Below, in pieces: positions 52,011-60,695 of a DNA stretch of 64,000 nucleotides. Numbering within the stretch: position 1 is the first letter of the stretch; each line of letters starts with the position of its first letter. Below the pieces are notes generated by a model. That model saw only the letters and a list, made by a program, of their open reading frames with translations. It searched no databases and was not told the DNA's origin. The stretch lies in contig JAFUYM010000053.1 in assembly GCA_017470525.1 (NCBI GenBank), forward strand, positions 31,981 through 95,980, written 5' to 3'. This DNA comes from Bacteroidaceae bacterium (lineage in GTDB: Bacteria; Bacteroidota; Bacteroidia; Bacteroidales; Bacteroidaceae). The position numbers and the translations under genes were made by a program.

Positions 52011-52041
52011 CAAAATTACATTTTTATCCCTTTATGAGCAA
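52011..52041 (-). promoter_or_regulatory. Promoter of the sugar kinase gene
   Basis: The minus strand reads TAATTTTG at 52018-52011, with TTG at 52041-52039, 20 bp upstream. The ATG at 51990 is 20 bp downstream, which decides the start of the kinase gene. Confidence 0.7.
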
Positions 52042-52092
52042 CAGTTTTTTATGGTTTTTTGCAAAAAATGTGGTGAATCGCTGAAAAAGTGC

Positions 52093-52100
52093 TAATTTTG
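52093..52100 (+). promoter_or_regulatory. -7 element of the guanylyltransferase gene
   Basis: TAATTTTG fits TAnnTTTG; the ATG at 52150 follows about 50 bp later. No TTTG at the ideal distance is present. Confidence 0.55.
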
Positions 52101-52149
52101 CAAAAAATTTGTTTTAAGGATTTTTAATTAGCAATTGTTATTTACGCGT

Positions 52150-53217
52150 ATGAATCTTGATCCCAATAACAATTTGGTTATTATGGCTGGAGGTGTTGGC
52201 AGTCGCTTTTGGCCCATGAGCACTACGGAGTTTCCCAAGCAGTTTATTGATGTTTTTGGAACGGGACGTACTTTCATTCAGATGACTTACGACCGCTTTA
52301 AGGGACTGATTGCCCCAGAGAATGTGTGGGTGGTCACTTCTGAGAAGTATGCTGGCATTGTGGCTGAGCAGTTGCCCGATATGCCGAAAGGCAACATTCT
52401 GATGGAGCCATGCCGTCGCAACACGGCTCCTTGCATTGCCTACGTGAGTTGGCGCATCAAGGCTAAGAATCCGAAAGCAAATTTGGTCATCACGCCGTCT
52501 GACCATCTGGTGACGGATGTGGTGGAGTTTCAGCGTGTCATCTCCTCAGCCCTGAACTTCACGGCTGAGACGGATGCCATCGTGACACTTGGCATGAACC
52601 CGACACGTCCAGAAACGGGCTATGGGTACATTCAGGCTGACTTGCAGGAGCCTTCGTTGAGGAACAAGGAGATTTTCCGTGTGGATTCGTTCAAGGAGAA
52701 GCCTGACTATGAGACGGCTGTGAAGTATCTGAAGAACAAGGAGTTCTTCTGGAACTCGGGCATCTTCATCTGGAATGTGAACACGATTGTCAATTCCCTG
52801 CGCATCTATGAGCCTGAGATTTCCCGCATTTTTGAAGACTTGTTGCCTGTGTATGGCACGAAGAAGGAGCAGGCAATGATTAACGAGCAGTTCCCGAAGT
52901 GTGAGAGCATTTCGATTGACTATGCCGTGATGGAACGGGCGGATGAAATCTTTGTGTTCCCTGCCGACTTCGACTGGAGCGATGTGGGCACATGGGGCTC
53001 GTTGCACATGATTGCGCCAAGGGACGAGAAGGGCAACAACGTGATTGGCGAGAATGTGCAGTTGTATGACACTCGCAATTGCGTGGTGCATGTGACGGAG
53101 GAAAAGCGTGTGGTGGTGCAGGGTCTTGATGGCTACATCGTGGCTGAAAAGGGAGATACGCTTTTGATTTGCAAATTGGAAGAAGAACAGCGCATCAAGG
53201 ATTTCTCTGCTGAATAA
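52150..53217 (+). CDS. Mannose-1-phosphate guanylyltransferase
   Basis: This enzyme makes GDP-mannose from mannose 1-phosphate and GTP. The 355-residue protein has IMAGGVGSRFWPMSTTEFPK (the pyrophosphorylase signature with the essential Arg and Lys), ITPSDHLVTD, ETGYGYIQAD, VDSFKEKPDYETAVKYL, WNSGIFIWNV and FPADFDWSDVGTWGSL. It lacks the C-terminal isomerase domain of bifunctional ManC. I use ATG 52150 because the upstream start is TTG. GDP-mannose would feed the glycan loci elsewhere in the window. Confidence 0.94.
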   Translation: MNLDPNNNLVIMAGGVGSRFWPMSTTEFPKQFIDVFGTGRTFIQMTYDRFKGLIAPENVWVVTSEKYAGIVAEQLPDMPKGNILMEPCRRNTAPCIAYVSWRIKAKNPKANLVITPSDHLVTDVVEFQRVISSALNFTAETDAIVTLGMNPTRPETGYGYIQADLQEPSLRNKEIFRVDSFKEKPDYETAVKYLKNKEFFWNSGIFIWNVNTIVNSLRIYEPEISRIFEDLLPVYGTKKEQAMINEQFPKCESISIDYAVMERADEIFVFPADFDWSDVGTWGSLHMIAPRDEKGNNVIGENVQLYDTRNCVVHVTEEKRVVVQGLDGYIVAEKGDTLLICKLEEEQRIKDFSAE

Positions 53218-53227
53218 GTGTTTTTTG

Positions 53228-54541
53228 ATGGCAGGGGTGTTCAGGAAAATCATTGCAGGACTTTGTATTTCTGTGTCTTTTGCGAGTCTGTATGCAGAGG
53301 ACACGGTGGCTGTTGCCGTTGACACCATCCCGAAGTTCATCTATTCGGTGGGTGGAAGCGCTGGCATGAATCATTTGCTGAACATTGAGATGCGTGGCGA
53401 GAAACTGGTGAAGCGAGGGTGGGGCAGCAATTATTCGCTCTTCATGAACTCGCAGGCGAATCCGCTGGATTCCACCATCAGCGTGTATGACCGTGTGTTC
53501 GGATTTCCGACGTTGGAGGCAGGTTTGCAACTATTGGACTACAGCCATGTGAGAATGCACACGGAGGACACGCCTTATATGTCGAGACTGGGATATGTGT
53601 GGGCTGCCTACATCGCGTTCCGTCGGGACATCTATCGCAATAGGAAGTGGTCTTTCGGCTATGGACTGGAGAATGGCTTGAGCCTCTGCTCACGTCCTTA
53701 CGATGCGGTTGGTAATGTAGATAACGACCTGATTGGTCAGCATTTGTCGCTTTATTTTGGCTTTGGACTGTATGCGGGTTATCGTGTCACACCAGAGTTG
53801 GAACTGAGTGTGGGTTTTGAGTATAAGCATAACTCGAATGGTGCGACTGACCGACCGAATAAAGGCTCGAATGGGTATGGGCTGACGATGCGAGCCCGAT
53901 GTGACCTGAACCGTCCTGCTTCTGACAATGGACTGACTTACCGTGAACGACTGAGAAAACTGCAAGAGTTCAGGAAACCGCCTTTTGAGTCGTACATGTA
54001 TCTGGATATTGATGCGACGGTCGGTTTTAGAACCTTGTATGAGGAATGGCTTCTGCACCGCGACTACATGACGGCAGAGGAACGGGGGTATCATAATGGG
54101 AAACTGGCTCTCCACACGGTGTGGAGCACGGGCATCACCCCGATGGTGCGGTATAATCAGGTGCATGCCTCGGGCTTGGGATTGGAGTATTCGTTTGCAG
54201 GATATCTGGCTCGTTCTCCGCTGATTGAACAGGCGTGTGGGGTGGAGAAGAATTATCGGCACAGTAAGCACACGCTTTACATCTCAGCCCACCATGAGGT
54301 GTTCTATAAGCAACTTTCGCTGGCAATGTCGGTGGGTACTTATCTGTTCCGTCAGCATGGTTGGGTCGGTGATTTCTATGAACCTCTTTTGGTGGAAACG
54401 GTGGGCATTCGTTATTATCCCAAATTTTTCAAGCCTTTTTATATCGGGTATAACGTGAAGGCGAATCTGGGCAAGGCGTATGCAATGGAGTTGAAGGTGG
54501 GACTTCATGCCGGGCATTGGAGGCTGAAGAAAAAGAAATAA
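53228..54541 (+). CDS. PagL-like acyloxyacyl hydrolase (lipid A 3-O-deacylase family)
   Basis: This 437-residue protein has a signal peptide (about 1-23, ending SLYAE) and an outer-membrane beta-barrel pattern. The family signature lies at residues 201-204, FEYKHNSNGATDRPNKGSN, with the catalytic His and Ser of PagL-type lipid A 3-O-deacylases. It is about twice the length of PagL, mainly through N- and C-terminal extensions seen in Bacteroidetes members. I use ATG 53228 (TTG upstream). It follows the guanylyltransferase by 10 bp. Activity on lipid A is inference from the family. Confidence 0.85.
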   Translation: MAGVFRKIIAGLCISVSFASLYAEDTVAVAVDTIPKFIYSVGGSAGMNHLLNIEMRGEKLVKRGWGSNYSLFMNSQANPLDSTISVYDRVFGFPTLEAGLQLLDYSHVRMHTEDTPYMSRLGYVWAAYIAFRRDIYRNRKWSFGYGLENGLSLCSRPYDAVGNVDNDLIGQHLSLYFGFGLYAGYRVTPELELSVGFEYKHNSNGATDRPNKGSNGYGLTMRARCDLNRPASDNGLTYRERLRKLQEFRKPPFESYMYLDIDATVGFRTLYEEWLLHRDYMTAEERGYHNGKLALHTVWSTGITPMVRYNQVHASGLGLEYSFAGYLARSPLIEQACGVEKNYRHSKHTLYISAHHEVFYKQLSLAMSVGTYLFRQHGWVGDFYEPLLVETVGIRYYPKFFKPFYIGYNVKANLGKAYAMELKVGLHAGHWRLKKKK

Positions 54542-54593
54542 CATTGAGGACTTCTTTTAACTTCTGGGAAAGTTTGAGGAGCGTATAAAAAGA

Positions 54594-54630
54594 ACACGGG
54601 AGCAGGCGAACCTGTTCCCGTGTCGTTTTT
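54594..54630. terminator. Bidirectional terminator between pagL-like gene and rpsP
   Basis: ACACGGGAGCAGG (54594-54606) pairs with CCTGTTCCCGTGT (54611-54623), a 13-bp stem with one G-T wobble and a CGAA loop, then a T run. It serves the plus-strand gene, and by its inverted form the minus-strand rpsP. Confidence 0.88.
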
Positions 54631-54669
54631 GCAAGGTCTGTTGACCGGTTGCCATCAACAAGAGGTGTT

Positions 54670-55194
54670 TTATGCCTCTGCTGGTGCCTCTGATGCTTCT
54701 GCTGGAGCCTCTGCTTCTGCCTGTGCAGCGAGGGCTGCGGCTTTCTTTTCTGCAATCTTTGCAGCGAGAGCCTCATTTGCCTTCTTCTCTGCATCGAGAC
54801 GAGCCTTCTGGGCAGCCTTCTTGTCAGCATCCTTCTTGTCGGCAGTCTTCTGTGCCTTTGCATCCTTGTCCTTCTTCCATGCTTCGAACTTGGCTTCGGC
54901 TGTAGCCTCATCGAATGCGCCTTTCTTCACACCGCCGAGGAGGTGCTTCTTCATGTAGACGCCTTCTTTGGAAAGGATGCTGTGAACGGTGTCGGTGGGT
55001 TCAGCACCAACAAGTACCCAATAGAGGGCGCGTTCAAAGTTCAAATCAATTGTTGCAGGATCGGTGTTAGGATTGTAAGTACCGATTTTTTCGATAAAGC
55101 GACCATCACGTGGTGCTCTTGCATCAGCAGCGACGATGCTGTAGAACGCATAATTCTTGCGTCCGTGACGCTGCAAACGGATTCTTGTTGCCAT
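54670..55194 (-). CDS. rpsP: 30S ribosomal protein S16, extended form
   Basis: The N-terminal 80 residues are S16 ([56 protein letters not shown]). Residues about 95-174 form a Lys/Ala/Glu-rich helix tail ([20 protein letters not shown] and [14 protein letters not shown]), roughly doubling the protein to 174 residues, as commonly seen in Bacteroidetes. S16 helps assemble the 30S subunit. It stands alone here and its leader can form a hairpin at 55230-55248. Confidence 0.95.
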   Translation of the reverse strand: MATRIRLQRHGRKNYAFYSIVAADARAPRDGRFIEKIGTYNPNTDPATIDLNFERALYWVLVGAEPTDTVHSILSKEGVYMKKHLLGGVKKGAFDEATAEAKFEAWKKDKDAKAQKTADKKDADKKAAQKARLDAEKKANEALAAKIAEKKAAALAAQAEAEAPAEASEAPAEA

Positions 55195-55229
55195 TTTGCA
55201 ATAGAAATGTTTAATTTGTTAATGATTAT

Positions 55230-55288
55230 GTCGCCAACCCGTGGCGACGTGAACTCTGCCAATAACTCGTAAAGGCGGTGCAAAGTTA
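55230..55288 (-). promoter_or_regulatory. rpsP promoter box and leader hairpin
   Basis: TAACTTTG on the minus strand (55288-55281) is the -7 box. The leader of about 80 nt contains GTCGCCA (55230-55236) pairing with TGGCGAC (55242-55248) over ACCCG, 36 nt before the ATG. This is a candidate autoregulatory structure; nothing else in 55195-55499 is recognisable apart from the divergent promoter at 55383. Confidence 0.55.
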
Positions 55289-55382
55289 CGGCTTTTTCTT
55301 TCATTTTGAATAAAAAATCAAAATCTTTTCAGTTTTTGACGTGTTTTTTCTCTTTTCGTTTTCTATTTATCATTTAATTTAC

Positions 55383-55390
55383 TACATTTG
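55383..55390 (+). promoter_or_regulatory. -7 element of the rseC-rnf operon
   Basis: TACATTTG matches TAnnTTTG about 80 bp before the ATG at 55473 and 110 bp before the GTG at 55500. No TTTG is found at the usual spacing. Confidence 0.55.
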
Positions 55391-55499
55391 CAATGTTAAG
55401 TTGTAACCTATACTTTGCAAAATGACACAAAAGTGAAAAGGTTTGTGTCAGAATGAGAGAGTCGCTATAATAATGAAAGAAATAATATAACATCAAGGC

Positions 55500-55901
55500 G
55501 TGATCGCGTCGGTTGTGGGCAACCATGTGGAGGTGAACATCGTGCAGGTGGCTGCGTGTAGCGAATGCAAGGCGCGTTCTCTGTGTGCTTCGAGCGAGCG
55601 TAAGGAGAAAATCATTGATGTCTATGAAGAGGATGCCGCATCAAGGCATCAGGTGGGAGAGCGTGTGAAGGTATGTGGAACATTGAGCATGGGTAAGCAG
55701 GCTGTCAGATTGGCGTTTGGCATCCCGCTTGTGGTGATTGCCGTGTGGATGCTGGTGGCGATGGTGGTGTTGAAACTCAGTGAACTGATGTCGGTGGGCA
55801 TTCTTGCTGTAGTGCTGGCACTGTATTTCTACATATTATATTTAAATAGAGACAGGTTGGCAAAGCATTTTGCTTTTTGGATAGAGAAGGAAACGGACTA
55901 A
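55500..55901 (+). CDS. RseC/SoxR-reducing system-type protein, start disrupted
   Basis: This RseC-family membrane protein precedes rnf operons. Conserved Cys lie near the N-terminus (AACSECKARSLCASSERKEK), followed by IIDVYEEDA and two C-terminal membrane helices (about 75-95 and 98-117). RseC acts with Rnf-type complexes in SoxR reduction in gamma-proteobacteria; in Bacteroidetes its role is less clear. As read, it starts with GTG 55500 (133 residues). In the same frame an ATG at 55473 gives MKEII, then TAA at 55488, then HQG directly before the GTG; relatives usually begin with a few residues and then an H-Q-G-like motif. A nonsense mutation or a base error is likely. Confidence 0.8.
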   Translation: MIASVVGNHVEVNIVQVAACSECKARSLCASSERKEKIIDVYEEDAASRHQVGERVKVCGTLSMGKQAVRLAFGIPLVVIAVWMLVAMVVLKLSELMSVGILAVVLALYFYILYLNRDRLAKHFAFWIEKETD

Positions 55902-55944
55902 TTTCCCGATGCTAAATAACTAAACAACTAAATAACAACATTTT

Positions 55945-57078
55945 ATGGATTTTCAAGTAATTCTGATTGCTGTGATTGCTTTGGCAATATTGGGCTTTGT
56001 TCTTGCCCTGTTGCTTTTTGTGGTGTCAAAGCGGTTTGCAGTGAAGGAAGACCCACGAATTGGTCAAGTGCTTGAGACTCTGCCTGGTGCGAATTGTGGC
56101 GGATGCGGTTTCCCCGGTTGCGGCGGTATGGCTGCGGCTTGCGTGAAGGCTGCTGATGCAGGTTCGCTCGAAGGACTCAATTGTCCTGTGGGTGGGGCTT
56201 CGTGCATGGAAGCCATTGCGGGTATTCTTGGCATGGAGGTGGCTGCTGCTTCCCCCAAGTTGGCCATTGTACGATGCAATGGAACGTGTGAAAAACGTCC
56301 GCATGTGTTGTCCTACGATGGTGTGAAGAGTTGCCGTGTGGCAAATACCACCTGCATGGGTGAGACTCTTTGTTCATACGGCTGTCTCGGTTGTGGCGAC
56401 TGTGTGGCGGCTTGTCAGTTTGATGCCCTCCACATGAACCCTGCAACGGGTTTGCCAGAGGTGGATGCCGAGAAGTGTACGGCTTGTGGCGCATGCCAGA
56501 AGGCTTGTCCGCGCGGCATCATGGAGGTGCGCACGGTCAGTGGTGCCAACAAGGATGCTTTTGTGGTCACTTGTATGAACATGGACAAGGGTGCCGATGC
56601 CATGAAGATTTGTGCAAGTTCTTGCATCGCTTGCAAGAAGTGCCAGAACGCTTGTGGCAGCGATGCGGTGCATGTGGGCAACAATGTGGCTTACATCAAT
56701 CCTGATGCGTGTGTGCTTTGTGGTGCTTGCTTCGAGGCTTGTCCGCGTGGTGCCATTGCTTCTGTCAGCATCAAGGGTGTGGAGCGTAGAGACACGCACA
56801 ACCCAATTCCGGGTGCTGCCAAACCTGCGGTAAAGGCTGCTCCTGCAAAGGCCGCCACTGCTTCTGCTGCACCTGCTGCTCCTGCAAAGCCAGCCAAGGA
56901 ATGGAAGCCCATTGAAATTAAGTATAATGCTCCACTCATGCCGAGTCAGCAGATTCTCCTTGCAGGTCCGAAGGACATCAGCAATCCTGCCCCTGCTGCG
57001 AAAGAAGTTAAATTTGAAGACAAGCGTACAGACGCTCCACTTCCACCAAGCCAGTTGATTCTGCTTGGATTGAAATAA
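55945..57078 (+). CDS. rnfB: Rnf complex subunit B, multi-[4Fe-4S] form
   Basis: RnfB receives electrons from ferredoxin in the sodium-pumping Rnf complex. It has an N-terminal helix (about 5-28), the LPGANCGGCGFPGCGGMAAA domain (first cluster, with CPVGG later), and then four CxxCxxC motifs (CLGCGDCVAAC, CTACGACQKACP, CIACKKCQNACG, CVLCGACFEACP), two of them complete as ferredoxin pairs. Residues about 290-377 form an Ala/Pro/Lys linker and a twice-repeated ending (PSQQILLAG and PSQLILLGLK). E. coli RnfB has only two such motifs; the long form is known in Bacteroidetes. Confidence 0.95.
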   Translation: MDFQVILIAVIALAILGFVLALLLFVVSKRFAVKEDPRIGQVLETLPGANCGGCGFPGCGGMAAACVKAADAGSLEGLNCPVGGASCMEAIAGILGMEVAAASPKLAIVRCNGTCEKRPHVLSYDGVKSCRVANTTCMGETLCSYGCLGCGDCVAACQFDALHMNPATGLPEVDAEKCTACGACQKACPRGIMEVRTVSGANKDAFVVTCMNMDKGADAMKICASSCIACKKCQNACGSDAVHVGNNVAYINPDACVLCGACFEACPRGAIASVSIKGVERRDTHNPIPGAAKPAVKAAPAKAATASAAPAAPAKPAKEWKPIEIKYNAPLMPSQQILLAGPKDISNPAPAAKEVKFEDKRTDAPLPPSQLILLGLK

Positions 57079-57090
57079 AAGGAAAACGCA

Positions 57091-58449
57091 ATGAAAACAT
57101 TTAGAATAGGTGGTGTTCATCCGGCGGAGAACAAACTCTCTGCTGCTGAACCAATTAAGATGGCGGAACTGCCAAAGGTGGCTGTCTTTCCAATGGGGCA
57201 GCATATCGGTGCACCTGCTCTTCCTTGTGTGCAGAAAGGTGACAAGGTGAAGGTGGGAACGCAGATTGGCAAGCCGATGGAGAAGGCGTTATCGACTTCC
57301 ATCTTCTCGTCTGTCAGTGGTACGGTGCTGAAAGTTGATGCGGTGGTGGATGCCAGCGGCTACAAGAAGCCTGCTGTCTATATCACGGTTGAGGGCGACG
57401 AATGGGAAGAGAGTATTGACCGCAGTGATAAACTGGTCACGCTGAAGGATAAACCTGAACTTACTCCTGAAGAGATTATTGAAAAAGTAAAGAACGCTGG
57501 CATCGTCGGTATGGGTGGTGCTTGTTTCCCGACCCATGTGAAGTTGATGCCTCCTCCACAGTTCAAGCCCGAATGGGTCATCATCAATGCTGTGGAATGT
57601 GAGCCATACCTCACTGCCGACCATCGTCTGATGCTCGAAAAGGCGGATGAAGTGCTTGTCGGCGTAGAACTGCTCATGAAGGCTGCCAAGGTGACAAAGG
57701 GCTTTATTGGCATTGAGGAAAACAAGCCTGATGCCATTGCATTGCTCACCGAGAAGTGTGCCGCACAGCATCCTAACATTGAGGTGGTGCCTCTGAAGAC
57801 CAAATACCCACAGGGTGGTGAGAAGCAACTCATCGATGCTGTTGTGCGTCGTCAGGTTCCTGCTCCTCCTGCATTGCCTGTTTCGGTCGGGGCAATCATT
57901 CAGAATGTCGGCACTGCCTTCGCTGTATATGAGGCGGTTATGAAGAACAAACCTCTCTTTGAGCGCATTGTTACGGTGACAGGTAAGCAACTGAAACAAC
58001 CCAGCAACTTCCTCACCCGTATGGGTACACCCATGAATCAGTTGATTGAGGCTTGTGGCGGTCTGCCAGACGGCGATGTCAAAGTGATTGGTGGTGGTCC
58101 GATGATGGGTAAGGCGTTGGTCAACACCGATGTGCCTATCTGTAAAGGTTCATCTGGCGTACTCATCATGAGCGGCGATGAGGTTCGTCGTGCAGAACCC
58201 GAACCATGCATCCGTTGTGGCAAGTGTGTCAGTGCCTGTCCGATGGGGCTGGAGCCTTATCTCTTGGCTACTTGTTCGGGCAAGAAACTGTGGGACAAAG
58301 TGGAGGCAGAGGACATCACCAGTTGCATTGAGTGCGGCTCCTGTCAGTTCACTTGCCCCTCCAAGCGTCCGTTGCTTGACCTTATCCGTTTGGGTAAAAC
58401 AACTGTTATGACTAACATCCGTGCCCGTCAGATGGCAGCAAAAAAATAA
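57091..58449 (+). CDS. rnfC: Rnf complex subunit C
   Basis: RnfC binds NAD(H) and FMN and carries two [4Fe-4S] clusters. The 452-residue protein has an N-terminal barrel-like region (GGVHPAENKLSAAEPIKMAE), the NADH/FMN-binding NAGIVGMGGACFPTHVKLMP and INAVECEPYLTADHRLM, a SLBB-like part, and two cluster motifs near the C-terminus (CIRCGKCVSACPMGLEP and CIECGSCQFTCPSKRPL). Length is close to the usual compact form, without the Ala-rich tail of E. coli RnfC. It starts 12 bp after rnfB. Confidence 0.96.
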   Translation: MKTFRIGGVHPAENKLSAAEPIKMAELPKVAVFPMGQHIGAPALPCVQKGDKVKVGTQIGKPMEKALSTSIFSSVSGTVLKVDAVVDASGYKKPAVYITVEGDEWEESIDRSDKLVTLKDKPELTPEEIIEKVKNAGIVGMGGACFPTHVKLMPPPQFKPEWVIINAVECEPYLTADHRLMLEKADEVLVGVELLMKAAKVTKGFIGIEENKPDAIALLTEKCAAQHPNIEVVPLKTKYPQGGEKQLIDAVVRRQVPAPPALPVSVGAIIQNVGTAFAVYEAVMKNKPLFERIVTVTGKQLKQPSNFLTRMGTPMNQLIEACGGLPDGDVKVIGGGPMMGKALVNTDVPICKGSSGVLIMSGDEVRRAEPEPCIRCGKCVSACPMGLEPYLLATCSGKKLWDKVEAEDITSCIECGSCQFTCPSKRPLLDLIRLGKTTVMTNIRARQMAAKK

Positions 58450-58455
58450 AAGATT

Positions 58456-59451
58456 ATGGCTAATAAATTAGTAGTATCACTTTCGCCTCATGTGCATAGC
58501 GGCGACTCTGTGCAGAAGAATATGCTTAGGGTGTGCATCGCCCTTGTGCCAGCACTTCTCTGCTCGTTCGTCAGTTTCGGTGTAGGCGCAATCATAACTA
58601 CCGCTATTTCGGTAGCAGCGTGTGTGTTCTTCGAATGGGCTATCAATAAGTTCATGCTGAAGAATCCTAAGTGTACCGTCTGTGATGGTTCTGCCGTGCT
58701 GACGGGTATTCTTCTTGCCTTCAACATGCCCAGCAACATCCAGCCTTGGATTATCGTGGTGGGTGCATTATTTGCCATTGGAGTTGTGAAGATGACTTTC
58801 GGTGGTCTCGGTTGCAACCTTTTCAATCCTGCTCTTGCAGGTCGTGCTTTCCTGCTCATCTCGTTCCCTGTGGATATGACCACTTGGCCAACGCCAGGAC
58901 AGGGATTTGGCACATATCTTGATGCTGAGACGGGTGCCACCCCATTGTCCATTATGAAGGCTGCTTTCAAGAGCGGCAATCCCGACGTGCTGAAGGAACT
59001 TCCTTCTTTTCAGGATATGCTGCTTGGCAATACTGGCGGCTGTCTTGGTGAGGTTTGTGCGGCTGCACTTATTCTTGGTTTCATCATCCTTTTGTGGAAG
59101 AAAGTCATCACATGGCACATCCCAGTGAGCATCCTTGCTACAGTGGTGGTGCTTTCTGGACTTTTCAACCTTGCAAACCCTGTCTATGCCAATCCTTTGG
59201 CAGAGTTGCTCAGTGGTGGTCTCTTGCTGGGTGCCATCTTCATGGCAACCGACTACGTCACCTCACCTATGAGCAAGAACGGGCAGTTGGTTTATGGTGT
59301 GGCAATCGGCTTCCTCACGGTCATCATCCGTGCTTTCGGTGCTTATCCGGAAGGTATGTCATTTGCCATCCTCATCATGAACGCCTTTGTGCCGCTCATC
59401 AACAATAAATTTAAACCTAAAAGATTTGGCGAAGTGCCAGCAAAGAAGTAG
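58456..59451 (+). CDS. rnfD: Rnf complex subunit D
   Basis: RnfD is a polytopic membrane subunit with covalently bound FMN. The 331-residue protein has about nine or ten helices, CDGSAVLTGILLAFNMP near residue 76, GLGCNLFNPALAGRAFLLIS near 118 and the flavin-attachment motif ETGATPLS, where Thr162 should carry FMN. The C-terminal ATDYVTSPMSKNGQLVYG is also conserved. It begins 6 bp after rnfC. Confidence 0.96.
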   Translation: MANKLVVSLSPHVHSGDSVQKNMLRVCIALVPALLCSFVSFGVGAIITTAISVAACVFFEWAINKFMLKNPKCTVCDGSAVLTGILLAFNMPSNIQPWIIVVGALFAIGVVKMTFGGLGCNLFNPALAGRAFLLISFPVDMTTWPTPGQGFGTYLDAETGATPLSIMKAAFKSGNPDVLKELPSFQDMLLGNTGGCLGEVCAAALILGFIILLWKKVITWHIPVSILATVVVLSGLFNLANPVYANPLAELLSGGLLLGAIFMATDYVTSPMSKNGQLVYGVAIGFLTVIIRAFGAYPEGMSFAILIMNAFVPLINNKFKPKRFGEVPAKK

Positions 59452-59454
59452 CGT

Positions 59455-60069
59455 ATGGAAAAGTTAAAGTCTTCATTAACAAACATGTTGGTAGTGCTCA
59501 CAGTCATTGCCATCGTGGCTGCGGGAGTGCTTGCTTCGGTCAATGCTGTCACGGCTCCCCAGATAGAGAAAATCAATGCGGATAACCTTGCTGCTGGCAT
59601 CAAGGCTGTGATGGGCAGCGATGACATCCAAGTGTCTGAGCCTGTTGAAACAGATGCCTTCACTTCTTATAGCATTAAGGATAAGGAAGGCAACCCTCTT
59701 GGCAAGGCAGTTGTCACGACAGAGAACGGTTTTGGCGGTCCTCTCAAGGTTTTGGTCGGTTTCGATATCGAAGGTGACATCCTCGGTTATACTGTGCTGG
59801 AACATCAGGAAACTCCAGGTCTTGGTGCCAAGGCAGGCGAATGGTTTCAGGACAAGATTATCGGTATGAACCCAGGTAAGAACAACTTCACCGTGAGCAA
59901 GGATGGTGGCGAAGTGGATGCCATCACGGCTTCCACCATCACCAGCCGTGCCTTCCTCCGTGCCATTCAGAATGCTTATGACAAAATCATAGCAGGTCAG
60001 GATGTTGCGTCAGGAGCGACGAAGCAGGCAACGGCATCTGACATGGGAACCCCCGAAGTGATTGAATAA
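59455..60069 (+). CDS. rnfG: Rnf complex subunit G
   Basis: RnfG has one N-terminal membrane helix (about 10-30) and a periplasmic FMN-binding domain. The 204-residue protein has LVGFDIEGDILGYTVLEHQE followed by TPGLGAK, and the flavin-attachment motif DAITASTITSRA, in which Thr161 should be the FMN acceptor (SGATxTS is the usual form). Spacing to rnfD is 3 bp. The C-terminus ends with a short variable tail. Confidence 0.95.
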   Translation: MEKLKSSLTNMLVVLTVIAIVAAGVLASVNAVTAPQIEKINADNLAAGIKAVMGSDDIQVSEPVETDAFTSYSIKDKEGNPLGKAVVTTENGFGGPLKVLVGFDIEGDILGYTVLEHQETPGLGAKAGEWFQDKIIGMNPGKNNFTVSKDGGEVDAITASTITSRAFLRAIQNAYDKIIAGQDVASGATKQATASDMGTPEVIE

Positions 60070-60093
60070 CCCTCAAAAGAAAGGAAAAGAATT

Positions 60094-60681
60094 ATGAATA
60101 ACCTCAAAGTATTGGTGAATGGTATCATCAAGGAGAATCCGACATTCGTCCTTCTTTTGGGTATGTGTCCGACTCTCGGTACCACTTCATCAGCCATCAA
60201 CGGCATGTCGATGGGTCTCGCCACCATGTGTGTGCTCATCCTCAGCAACTTTATTATTGCGCTTATCAAGAAACTCATTCCTGATGCAGTGCGTATCCCG
60301 TCATACATCGTGGTCATTGCCAGCCTCGTGACGGTGCTGCAAATGGTCATCAAGGCGTATGCCCCCGACATCGACAAGAGCCTCGGACTCTTCATTCCAC
60401 TTATCGTGGTGAATTGTATCATCCTTGGTCGTGCAGAGTCTTTTGCTGCCAAGAATGGTGCCATTGCTTCCATCTTCGACGGCATTGGCATCGGACTTGG
60501 TTTCACCATTGCGCTCACATGTCTCGGTGCTGTTCGTGAACTGCTCGGCACAGGCGCCATCTTCGGTGTCACCCTTTGGGGCGAGAATTACGGCATGCTC
60601 ATGTTTGTGCTGGCACCCGGTGCTTTCCTCGCATTGGCATATCTCATCGTATTGTTTAACAAGTACATCAAGAAAGCATAA
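60094..60681 (+). CDS. rnfE: Rnf complex subunit E
   Basis: RnfE is an inner-membrane subunit with six helices that, with RnfA, holds an iron centre in the membrane. The 195-residue protein begins NNLKVLVNGIIKENPTFVLL and has LLGMCPTLGTTSSAINGMSM, with the Cys that is a conserved metal-ligand candidate, and IPLIVVNCIILGRAESFAAK, with the second Cys. Length is typical. It precedes rnfA by 14 bp. Confidence 0.95.
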   Translation: MNNLKVLVNGIIKENPTFVLLLGMCPTLGTTSSAINGMSMGLATMCVLILSNFIIALIKKLIPDAVRIPSYIVVIASLVTVLQMVIKAYAPDIDKSLGLFIPLIVVNCIILGRAESFAAKNGAIASIFDGIGIGLGFTIALTCLGAVRELLGTGAIFGVTLWGENYGMLMFVLAPGAFLALAYLIVLFNKYIKKA

Positions 60682-60695
60682 GGAGGGCAGATTTT

